Source: Holothuria scabra (lineage: Eukaryota > Echinodermata > Holothuroidea > Aspidochirotida > Holothuriidae). Taken from it: DNA of 64,000 bases. The notes under the pieces are model-generated. The model searched no databases. It was not told the origin of the DNA and saw only the letters and a list, made by a program, of their open reading frames with translations. A program made the position numbers and the translations under genes. The DNA lies in NCBI GenBank assembly GCA_037179385.1, contig CM074187.1, positions 50,750,879 through 50,814,878 of the forward strand, written 5' to 3'. This document shows positions 56,100-64,000 of the stretch, in pieces (the stretch's first letter is position 1; every line of letters starts with the position of its first letter).

Positions 56100-56629
56100 G
56101 TAAGTTTTTAAGATTTTGAATAAATGAAGAAATCCTATATTCCCGGGTTTCTATTTCTCTTTTAAAGCGTATAATACTGGTTCCGAGGCTTGTCGTTTGG
56201 AGCCCTTCGCTCGAGACCTTCAGTAGTCCCTAACGTTACACGCTTATCATACCGCAGTCAGAGTGCGGTAAAGGTGAAGTAGACCTACTTCATTACGCTA
56301 GGTGGGCTTCTAAAATTTTGTACGACCATAGTTACTGATAAATATTGTATTATACACTCGTCTGACAGTCTGATGAACCGTTACAATCGTTTGTTAAAAT
56401 GGTTTAATCCAACTAGTCTAACATTATACAGTGCGATTTCTACAATGCTTCGCAATTTCGCGGAATTGTTGAGTGTGCTTACCAAGTTACTGTTGTTAGC
56501 CCAGCCTTCGATTGTCCCGCTATTTTAGTTTGGGTACAGTTTTTATCGCTTTACGGCCGTTCTAATTTAAGAGAGAAATCTTTATCAAACCTTTCGCAAT
56601 GATATACGTCCTAATTGAAGTCATTACAG

Positions 56630-56812
56630 TTTGATAATTGTTCGCAAGAGACTCTCGAAGAAATCAGTTTACCTTGTCTGCATATATACAGTACGGATGG
56701 AGAGTCTAACAACAAGGCTTTCGTGTACCATCAACGTCACATGACTGACGAAAACCGTAACCTCAACATAAGCAGTCAGTTCGCGAAGTTTCTCAACCAG
56801 GGAAAGGTATAG
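56630..56812 (+). CDS. Unrecognised 91-residue protein, exon 2 (inside a transposon)
   Basis: An acceptor (AAGTCATTACAG) leads in phase 0 into 60 codons: FDNCSQETLEEISLPCLHIY, then STDGESNNKAFVYHQRHMTD and a tail ending SQFAKFLNQGKV. The stop is at 56810-56812, within the element's right inverted end. AAAG followed by GTATAG (56807) is also a plausible donor, so in the parent gene this exon may have continued to another. No known domain was recognised. No stop or frameshift interrupts either exon, and both splice sites are good, so capture may be recent or the unit still used. Confidence 0.55.
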   Translation, partial: FDNCSQETLEEISLPCLHIYSTDGESNNKAFVYHQRHMTDENRNLNISSQFAKFLNQGKV

Positions 56813-56910
56813 TAACTATGGTTATACCGAGCACCATGCAAACACAATGGCAGTTGGTTACATGTTTAAAGTCTTCATTATGACCCCAGCCAGGACTTGA
56901 ACTCCCAAGC

Positions 56911-57849
56911 TCCCGACATTCTAATAGGGAGCACAGATTATTCAATACCCCCCCCCCCCCATTTTCAGACTTTCTTAGGCCTACAAGAAACCCAAAATTG
57001 AAATCTTCTGCAATACAAACTTCATATTTACAAATATTTGTTTACAAGAGCAAAAATTTCCGGCGCGCTCCACGCGTCAAAAACTACATCCCTAGTGTAG
57101 TGTTGTTGACGCTTTTCAAAAATCGGAAAATCGGAAAGCTACTCCACTGCTACATGCAATATTTGCCTAAATTCAAGTTTATATATTTTTGGCATTTCTA
57201 CATCTCTATGATTGCAGTATATTCCAAATTGATGCAGTGAAATATTACATTCGCTCTATTAGACATGTTAAGTTAATAAGTGCTTTAATTTCATCTCTTT
57301 TTTGAATAATAAGACTTAGTGCGTGTTTGAAGCAATGTACTGGATGGCTGGTGGCCACTTATCTTAATGAATCCCTTCATTATTTAGTATCGCACATTTT
57401 CTGAAAAGGACCTTTTCTTTCATCAAACGCACGTTTTGAATCGGGCTAACGTATTGCACTGTTACACAAAATTATCTCCTGTTTTTTAATCTTAAATATT
57501 TTACAGAAGAATTTCAAATTAAAGATATTGACTAATGCACAATTATTAATATCTTGACTATCATAAGTTTTTCCGGTGCGGTTGCCATGACGACAGCTTT
57601 TACTCATAGTTAGGCATGCATGGGTGGTAAACGAGGCACAAAGCTAGCAGTTGTGATATCTTTACGATTTGCTTCTGTTACGATCAAAATCTGATTGACA
57701 AATGTAGCCGTCATCGTCACCCCAAACTACCGTTTTACCAATAAAGCGCTCAGCACACAGTGTGCGTCCTCTTATTTTCGTTCATTACGTGGATACAACG
57801 TTAAAAGAAGGGTTTATGGTCTTCAGTTAAGAAGTTTTGATATGTTAGA
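56911..57849. other. No gene recognised
   Basis: Receptor intron 1. A C run lies at 56947-56960. The 80-codon frame at 56998-57240 has no domain or splice support. Confidence 0.35.
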
Positions 57850-58060
57850 AGGGGGTGCTTATTCTTAGCCTTTTGGTAAAATTTGCATTGGAATCCGATG
57901 TGTGGTTTTCAAGATAAGAGCAAGTAAAGTTTTCAGCAAACAGTGAACTTGAAGCAAGCACATATGACATCATCATATCCCCACATCAATAGACAGTCTT
58001 TTGTTTTTCTTTAAAATATTCGGCCTATTTTCTCCTCAACAGTCCCATATTATCAAAATG
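57850..58060 (+). repeat. Repeat family W, copy 3
   Basis: GTTTTCAAGATAAGAGC, AACAGTGAACTTGAAGCAAG and CATATGACATCATCATATCC align with the copies near 3.0 and 16.1 kb. Confidence 0.5.
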
Positions 58061-58734
58061 TGATTGCATAAGTGGCATGAGAACTTTGCAATCCCCATGG
58101 GGAGGTCCTATTCCAATTAAAGTCAAGGTCAACACAATAGTCTGAAACTAGAACAGCAATGCTGTTGTGAAGCTCACACTTGTTTTGTCTGTTAAAAAAC
58201 AGGAACTCAAAGTTCAACCAAATTTTATCTGTCGCCATTTTGAAAATGATAAAATGTCATACATACTGGCGCCAAAGGTTACATTCTTATGTGGCCAATT
58301 TACTGTAGTGAGCGTAATATAATTTAGGTATCGTTAATGGCGGCTGTCTGTATTACATTGAAAAACATTAAATTTGGTATCTAGTCGATCAACATTCAAC
58401 ACTGCCAAACTGTTACAAACTATTTGCTAGAGTTACTTTTCTAAGAATGACCAGGCCTCTCATTCGCCTTGGCCACTCCACTGAAGTGCTATTTTATGCA
58501 ACGAAATGCAATTTGCCAGAAACAATCTTCCTTACACAAAATGTATTTACATTGTTGTTTCTTTTATAATTGTTTTTACACTTCCCCTCATTTGTTACAC
58601 TGAGAGTGAAAAGGGTAGGTGGTACCACTCACTAACTGTCGTTACACTCAGTCGGTGAACTTAGCTATTTTTAAGAAAGGCTCGAAATAATCATTCCCTA
58701 TTTCATGCCCAAAGATAGATAGCTTTTTACAGAA

Positions 58735-58900
58735 TTGCTCAATTGGCACAGCTCTTTGATTAATAACAAGGTCAAAAATGCAGAGTCCTGTAGCTCACAT
58801 AACATGGCATGTACAGCAATGAGAGTGTTTTGATTACACAGTCACACACGGGGGTCTTGTATAACCATGCACCCTGAAGCTGAGATTGTGCCATGGTGAG
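58735..58900 (+). repeat. Repeat family Z, copy 4
   Basis: CTCAATTGGCACAGCTCTTT, GCAGAGTCCTGTAGCTCAC and GAGAGTGTTTTGATTACACA match the other Z copies. Confidence 0.55.
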
Positions 58901-59057
58901 GTTATGTTTCAGACCGTTGGGGGGGGGGGTAGGTAGGTTAGGAGAATTGCAACTGTTTGAGGTGAGGGGATTAGGCCTTTTAGGTTCAAATTACGTCATC
59001 ATGATAGGACAGTGTGTCACATAACTTTATCATTTTGCACTTTTCATTTTTATTCAG

Positions 59058-59650
59058 GTAACGTTGGGTGCAAGCTTATAATGTTTCTCCCCAACTTTTG
59101 TGTGGCAGTTTCAATGTTCACTCTGTGTATCATTTCTCTTGATCGACGAACTGCTGTCAAGGGAGTCGCTTCCACCGAGAGGAAAACATCGAAAGCCTTG
59201 CTCGTCACTGTTATCATTTGGGTAGCAGGTTTCATCGTAGCAGCTCCTGCCCTCTATGAATATTCAGTGTACACGAAAGCAGTTAAGATCGGAGCAGACA
59301 TTCCGTCATCTAGTGAAGAGGTCGACGATATTGGAAGTGATGGTGTCAACGTGACGTACTATAGAGCATGTGGGTCACACGACATTGTGGCGTACTTTGA
59401 AAAAGTTTACGCAACTCTTCTTACGCTTGCCATCTACATCATTCCTCTGGTGTACATCATGTACAACTACGTAGTGATTCTTATCTACGTCATCCAGAAG
59501 ACAAAACAACTGAATCAGAGTATGTCAGAAAGTCAGGCAAACCGCAGACTTATGAGTAGCAACAGCTCTAGAGTGTTAAAGATGTTACTTGCCATACTGA
59601 TTATATTCACTTTATGTTGGGCGCCGTATTTTTTCCTGTTTTTTAGAGAG
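59058..59650 (+). CDS. Rhodopsin-type GPCR, exon with helices 3-6
   Basis: 593 bases between a TTTTTATTCAG acceptor (phase 1) and a GTAAGA donor (phase 0), residues 82-279. Helix 3 begins at C86 (disulphide cysteine) and ends SLDRRT: DRR at 110-112 in place of the usual DRY. Helix 4 has W136 and ends APAL. Loop 2 holds an acidic stretch SSSEEVDD, an N-V-T glycosylation site (N179) and the partner cysteine C186. Helix 5 has P211. Loop 3 is short and basic. Helix 6 carries CWAP (268-271). This pattern is typical of peptide-type rhodopsin-family receptors; I would not name a ligand. Four-helix exons with introns after helices 2 and 6 fit an old, intron-bearing receptor rather than a retrocopy. 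Confidence 0.93.
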
Positions 59651-59734
59651 GTAAGAATGATTCACTGTCCGAAAATAGAAATTAAAACTGAATTGTGAAA
59701 ATTTTACCGAAGGGATAAGTAAATAACGGGAAGA

Positions 59735-59965
59735 CCCAGTTCATGGTCAAGTGGTTAGGCTGTTAGAGCATCCGACTTGTAGCTGAAAAGTCTGCTACAG
59801 TTCTGGAATTCGACTCCGGCCTGCAGTCGGTCATACTGAAGACTTAAAAATGGAACATCCTGCCATGTGCTTGATGAACAGCACAAACAATGGAGTAGGG
59901 AAAACAAAGCCAGTGAGCCACAACTGGGTGACTGAATTTTTGAATTGGTAAGAAATCGAACCGCT
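59735..59965 (+). mobile_element. SINE family T, copy with tRNA-like head
   Basis: GTCAAGTGGTTAGGCTGTTA and GAGCATCCGACTTGTAGCTG form a tRNA-like start (A-box region with a few extra bases). ATTCGACTCC is B-box-like. Then comes the shared body (AAGACTTAAAAATGGAAC, CAATGGAGTAGGGAAAACAA, GAGCCACAACTGG). The most complete plus-strand copy, in receptor intron 2. Confidence 0.8.
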
Positions 59966-60616
59966 TGTTTGACTCCCCAAACGGCCAATACTGTACGTTT
60001 TGTAGTTAAGCTTTTTCTCGTCTTCCGTATATTTTTAATCCCCTTGAAATTTGTTGAATACCTATCACCACACTTAATGATTAATAAAGGTTACATACAT
60101 TTCAAAGGAGGTAAATATATGTCTGCCATCAGAAATTACAGTTCCTCAAAATTTCAAACATACAGTAAAAATCTAGATACGTCAAATAAATGATTGTGAA
60201 ACAAATAGTAAAAATACTTTCCGCGGTTTTTAATTCCAAACAATATTTTTTTTGTAGAAGTCTAGGCACAGTAATCCCCGCTAAAAATGACCTCGCCTGT
60301 TTGAGTAATCAAAACCAGTTTCAATAAAAAGCGGTATTGGCTTCAAGACTGTGAACAATAGTTTTATATAGTTCTTCAGCGTTGAGGAAGTCAGCAACCG
60401 TAGTACCCTCCAACACTAAAATGCACGATCCTACAATTTTGCAAAGGTTACGTCTGCACCACTACATAGCTATTCCCCTTCGGGAAACCAAAGATAGATG
60501 TAATGAAGGATAAAACCGGAAGTCAACGATATGAATATATCACGTTTGTTAAATGAGGTTTCAGTTACTAACCATGTCATGCCGACAACGGATTTTTTCG
60601 ATGCACTTGTGGCTCC

Positions 60617-60720
60617 GTGGTCTGTCTTCCCTTCTCCACTGCTTTTGCTGAGCTTCCAGCACAATTGGCAGTAGGTTTCATTTTTAAAGTCTTCGGTATG
60701 ACTCGGCCAGGAGTTGAAAT
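60617..60720 (-). mobile_element. SINE family T, partial copy
   Basis: CACAATTGGCAGTAGGTTTC, TTAAAGTCTTCGGTATGACT and CCAGGAGTTGAAAT match other T copies. Confidence 0.55.
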
Positions 60721-60761
60721 AGGTCGAAATATGGTAGATGGAACTAACATATTTCGACCTA
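60720..60761. repeat. 14-bp perfect hairpin
   Basis: TAGGTCGAAATATG and CATATTTCGACCTA are separated by 14 bases, directly next to the truncated SINE. A CAGGGAGTTGCC-type repeat lies further on (near 60847). Confidence 0.7.
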
Positions 60762-61154
60762 CTGCGTATTCATCATCATCCCCCTTGGGGATAGTCAGAG
60801 TGACAAGAGAAAACCTCGAGTACGGCGGTATACTTGTACCTTGGTGCAGGGAGTTGCCACTACAGTCAGATAGTGTTTAGTGTACCAGCGTTTTGGTCAC
60901 GACAAGGATATGGAAACTCCCTGGTCCTGATGGTCGAGGGGCGTATATATACACACATATGTATGTATTTTTGGGTGTTTATGTATATCTATATGCATAT
61001 AAATATATACAAATATAATGTGCATGTAAGTCGCCCTTTTCAAGTTTAAGGTCTCGCTAATCCGTCTCCTCTTAATTCGATATGAAACAAAACGTCACGG
61101 GTGATGTTTTCTCAATTTCTTTAATCTTTTTTTCTTCGTCTCACAATTTTTCAG

Positions 61155-61358
61155 GAAGTGACCGGCTCTGACGATACCTCCAACTTTGGCTCATCTCTCC
61201 ACACCATAAAACTCTACATGTCAGTCACCTCAAGTGTTTTAAATCCAGTCGTATACGGATTCTTCAACTCCAACATTCGACGGGGTTTTTATTCTCTATT
61301 TTGTTGTTCGAACAAGGTATCACCACAAACGTCAGCTATACCCTCTGTTTTGACGTAG
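61155..61358 (+). CDS. Rhodopsin-type GPCR, last exon with helix 7 and stop
   Basis: The acceptor ACAATTTTTCAG joins in phase 0. Residues 280-346 hold a short loop 3 (EVTGSDDTSN), helix 7 with NPVVY (309-313), helix 8 with IRRGFYSLF and a CC pair (329-330) suited to palmitoylation, then a 16-residue tail ending SVLT. The assembled protein is 346 residues with all seven helices and no stop. Its tail ends soon after helix 8. AACAAG followed by GTATCA (61313-61318) could act as a donor, giving an alternative tail. Confidence 0.93.
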   Translation, partial: EVTGSDDTSNFGSSLHTIKLYMSVTSSVLNPVVYGFFNSNIRRGFYSLFCCSNKVSPQTSAIPSVLT

Positions 61359-61640
61359 TTTCTTTTGAGTCTCCTCATTACATCCAACCCATGCACGGAA
61401 ATCAGGCCACCTTGTATAACACCGTATATGTATATAACACTCGGTGTTCAAGAGTACAGTCATGCCTTAATACCATGTATGTTAAGCGTATAAACCAGCT
61501 GCCCTGAACTCAAGTGAGGTCTAAGGTGGTTACTATGCATCCTCATCCAGAGAAAATCGGTTTAACTTTCTGTCACATTACCAATTTATTGTCGTGCTTC
61601 AACTTTGTGGGGTTATATCCATACAATAAAAAGGAAGCTT
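61359..61640 (+). promoter_or_regulatory. Receptor 3' UTR with candidate poly(A) signal
   Basis: AATAAA lies at about 61625-61630, some 270 bases after the stop codon. No competing signal was noticed nearer. Confidence 0.45.
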
Positions 61641-62204
61641 GATTCTTTTTTCTTTCGGCTTTACACCGGAAATGTGACGTTACTGCCGTCGTGGACGCTT
61701 GCTCGGACATAAGACGTCCGTTGTTAACATAACATTTTGTCCTGCGAGCTAGCAAATACTTTCACAGTGGGAACCATACGTTAGTCAAAGAAAGTACTTC
61801 TGTAAGCATGGTTCCGCTGATATGCAAACACGGGAACGCCCTATCCGTCCTTACCTGCGTAGCAGACTGTATGGCATGTATTCCTTTTTCAGTCATGTAT
61901 GGTTTTTGCTTCCAGGCAGGAAAAAATGCTTCCTATGATAATTAACTGCCAACCAACTGCTTTCTCTGTAATTCAACTCCCCTCCTCCTTCATAATGTCT
62001 GCCGGATCAGCTCTTGTTAGCAGTTGCTACCAATAAAATCTCACTCCGTATTACGCTTAAATGGCGATTTAAATACCTCTTAAATTCCCTAAAACTTAGG
62101 GGCTTCCTGAGACTTCTTGGCGGCGCCATAATGTAAAAACTGGGAGGGGGACCAGGGTCGGTAAGTTATTTAGTTTTTTGTGGAATTGTGATGTTTTAAG
62201 GCTC
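61641..62204. other. No gene recognised
   Basis: No exon-like segment or repeat boundary. Confidence 0.4.
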
Positions 62205-62412
62205 GGTTCCTAAACAATTGGTTTAAGTCGGACCTTTCCACTTTTTTTTTTCAGTCGTGACTCACTGATTTGTTTTACTTACTCATTGATTAGGCTCTAC
62301 GCACAATGGCAGGTTTTATTTTGAAACCTTCGGTAGGACCAGGCCAGGAATCGAACTCCAGACCTCCCAGTTACAAGTCGGATGCTCTAACCACTTGAAC
62401 AAGCAGCCGTAT
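62205..62412 (-). mobile_element. SINE family T, nearly full-length copy
   Basis: The minus strand starts GGCTGCTTGTTCAAGTGGTT and AGAGCATCCGACTTGTAACT (A-box region). Then comes a B-box (GAGTTCGATTCC, complement near 62350) and the shared body through CACAATGGC, AGTGAGTCACGACTG and GGTCCGACTTAAACC. This establishes family T as tRNA-derived. Confidence 0.85.
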
Positions 62413-62664
62413 TAGGTGGAGGGAAAATGTTGGGGACAAAAATGTTCGCGCTCAGAGAGAACCTAAGCGCGCGCTCCTGCCGGTGGATTCCAGTGGCAAA
62501 GGGGCGAAGCCACGGATTTTCTGATATGAGGTCTCTGGAGGTAAATTACATATTTTTTTCAGTTGGCCCAACCCCCCATTGATCTAACTCAGAAGGCAAT
62601 GCGGGCAAGGAAAAAAATCTTAGGCGGTCAAATGCCTCCACGTAGCGTCGCCATTGCATATATG

Positions 62665-62822
<158 letters not shown>

Positions 62823-62852
62823 TAAACAGATTGGAATGATAAAAAGTGCTAA

Positions 62853-63167
62853 AATTCGGAAGAATTTAATATAGTGTATATCCTAGTTTGTAAGCGCTGT
62901 GCCATGATGTATGTGGGTGAAACTAAACGTCGATTAGCTGATCGGGTTACTGAACACTTGAGATCCATTAGGCAAAACCTTCCAGGTTACCCGGTTGCCA
63001 ACCATTTTAACCCCCCATCGGCCTGTTCTATACAGGATCTGATGATCACGGCGGCCATCTCATGTAGAGGTTCCGACCGTGATCGTCTTACTGCCGAAAA
63101 TCGACTGATAGTAAGGCTAGGAACTCTAGCTCCTAACGGGCTGAACGTCAAACTTGAACTGTTATAG
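62853..63167 (+). pseudogene. Penelope-like GIY-YIG endonuclease domain
   Basis: The frame reads [20 protein letters not shown] and continues VGETKRRLADRVTEH, ANHFNPPSACSIQDL, DRDRLTAENRLIVRLGTLAP to a stop at 63167. The elements are V-Y then C-x-x-C, Y-V-G-E-T, an R ten residues on, E-H, N-H-F and a catalytic E (AENRL). This is the established order of the Penelope-like C-terminal endonuclease. The frame is intact over its 97+ residues, but the reverse transcriptase is missing, so the copy is dead on arrival by 5' truncation. Its family differs from that of the copy at 32.7-34.3 kb. Confidence 0.88.
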
Positions 63168-63662
63168 ACTGTGTTTTTTTTTTTACAACGGACTGTTTGC
63201 CGAACTTGAACTTAAATTGATCGTGTTCAATTTTCCTTGCAAAGTCCGTTCATAATGACATCATAATCGCCTAGCGTGTATTTACTATTACTTTTAATTT
63301 TTATCGCGTCATCACTATTAACTTGTTTTGCACGGTTGCGTCGTTGAGCTGTGTTTAAAATTGCGTCGCGAAGTAGGCAAACATTTCATAATTGGCAATC
63401 CCTTTGTAAAGAGGTTGTACGCTTGACGTCGGCGCGTTTTGGTTTGGCTTGCTGGATGGATGTTGTCATGGGTAGTGCGTGTGTTATCAGTGCGTCCGCA
63501 AGACAGGGACTTAGAAACGATTGTAAGGAGTTGATGGGGACATAACAAGACACACAACGCGTTGGCGTAGGTGCTTGGCCTTTGTACGCGCGCCGATCGA
63601 GTTGTATCGGCACGCGTTTGTTGTTACTTTTGAATATCGTTTTTTGATCAGTTATTATTTTG

Positions 63663-63698
63663 CCGCCTGATGAAGGGTACATACCCGAAACGTTGCGG
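63663..63698 (+). ncRNA. Hammerhead-ribozyme-like motif in Penelope-like 3' region
   Basis: CCGC, CTGATGA (63667-63673), AGGGTACATACCC, GAAAC (63687-63691), GTT and GCGG follow the hammerhead plan: helix I by CCGC/GCGG, core CUGAUGA, helix II GGGT/ACCC, core GAAA and a minimal helix III (AC/GU). Penelope-like elements are known to carry minimal hammerheads. An extra A before helix II departs from the strict consensus, so activity is doubtful. Confidence 0.5.
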
Positions 63699-63889
63699 AG
63701 CTTTCTTCCGAATTTTAGCACTTTTTATCATTCCAATCTGTTTACCTTCATACTTTACCAGTGCTACGCAGTATTCGAAATAGGAGATGCAAATAGCGGA
63801 AGGCAAGAATTTAGATAAATTAAACAGCCAAATGGTTTGAAGTTAGAACTTTCGAGGAATACTACCTCTTTATCAATACTAGGTCAAAT

Positions 63890-64000
63890 AAATAAATAAA
63901 TAAATACATAAATAAATAATATATATAGATAGATAGATAAATGTATTTATATATATATATATAGAGATAAATGTATTTGTATATATATATTCATATATAT
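63890..64000. repeat. AAAT/ATAT/GATA simple-sequence mixture
   Basis: AAATAAATAAAT-, ATATAT- and AGATAGATAGAT-type short tandem units to the window edge. Confidence 0.9.

Larger units (their letters stand above)
55814..56825 (+). mobile_element. 1-kb DNA transposon carrying a two-exon coding unit
   Basis: ACCATAGTTATTATACCTTT at 55817 is mirrored by AAAGGTATAGTAACTATGGT ending at 56822, and TAT flanks on each side (TA or TAT duplication). It splits a SINE cleanly, so the 1006-bp block is an insertion. Instead of a transposase, it contains a CpG-rich start, an E-box and two spliced exons. The superfamily is not assigned. Confidence 0.75.
55728..56910 (-). mobile_element. SINE family T, copy split by a 1-kb insertion
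   Basis: 55728-55816 holds the SINE 3' part (GAGCCGGCCACGGCC, GTGACTCACTGGCTTG, CCTACTCTATTGCTTAT). 56823-56910 resumes it (TATACCGAGCACCATGC, ACACAATGGCAG, then the tRNA-like B-box complement CTTGAACTCCCAAGC). Unbroken T copies elsewhere show the two parts belong together. Confidence 0.8.

Noticed and set aside
59740..59835. Possible tRNA gene
   Set aside because: The A-box region has extra bases, the cloverleaf cannot close, and the sequence continues into a SINE body. The same holds for 62343-62410.

Overview
This is a stretch of animal nuclear DNA, AT-rich, with genes split into small exons by long introns and crowded with decayed mobile elements. A marine invertebrate deuterostome, most likely an echinoderm, is my best guess. 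The grounds are short direct runs of the GGCCTA kind (35400-35460), two Penelope-like retroelements, a mixed load of piggyBac, hAT and TA-target miniature elements, and a DC-STAMP-family gene next to a rhodopsin-type receptor gene. The species is an inference. Nothing prokaryotic, viral or CRISPR-like was seen.

Two genes can be assembled by matching splice sites, reading frame and intron phase. On the minus strand, four exons (31504 down to 22646) give the first ~197 residues of a DCST1/DCST2 (DC-STAMP-like, sperm-egg fusion) membrane protein; its later exons were not found. On the plus strand, three coding exons (46840-47083, 59058-59650, 61155-61358) give a complete 346-residue seven-helix receptor. 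Its 12-kb first intron appears to begin with a GC donor and holds a 6-kb inverted-repeat structure plus several other insertions. A third coding unit of 91 codons in two exons (56007-56099, 56630-56812), with its own E-box, lies inside a 1-kb terminal-inverted-repeat element that splits an older SINE: a candidate gene capture.

Layout. 1-10 kb: hairpin MITEs, a 650-bp element with ~80-bp inverted ends, a clean piggyBac-type MITE, a hAT-type MITE, and the first copy (7592-10212) of a 2.6-kb repeat called Y here. 10-22 kb: old repeats, a SINE with a perfect target duplication, a palindromic tract and a repeat family (U) carrying nuclear-receptor-type half-sites. 22-32 kb: the DCST gene with LINE, U, X, E and P repeats in its introns. 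32-44 kb: a decayed Penelope-like element, repeats R, X, S and Q, and the second Y copy (40900-43693), inverted and nested inside an X element. 44-62 kb: the receptor gene and its repeat-filled introns. 62-64 kb: a second Penelope-like fragment with a GIY-YIG domain, a hammerhead-like motif and a perfect 43-bp inverted flank.

Family letters (E to Z) are local labels for repeats recognised by comparing parts of this window with each other. They are not database names. Repeat boundaries were read by eye; most are good to a few bases only where an inverted end or target duplication is stated.
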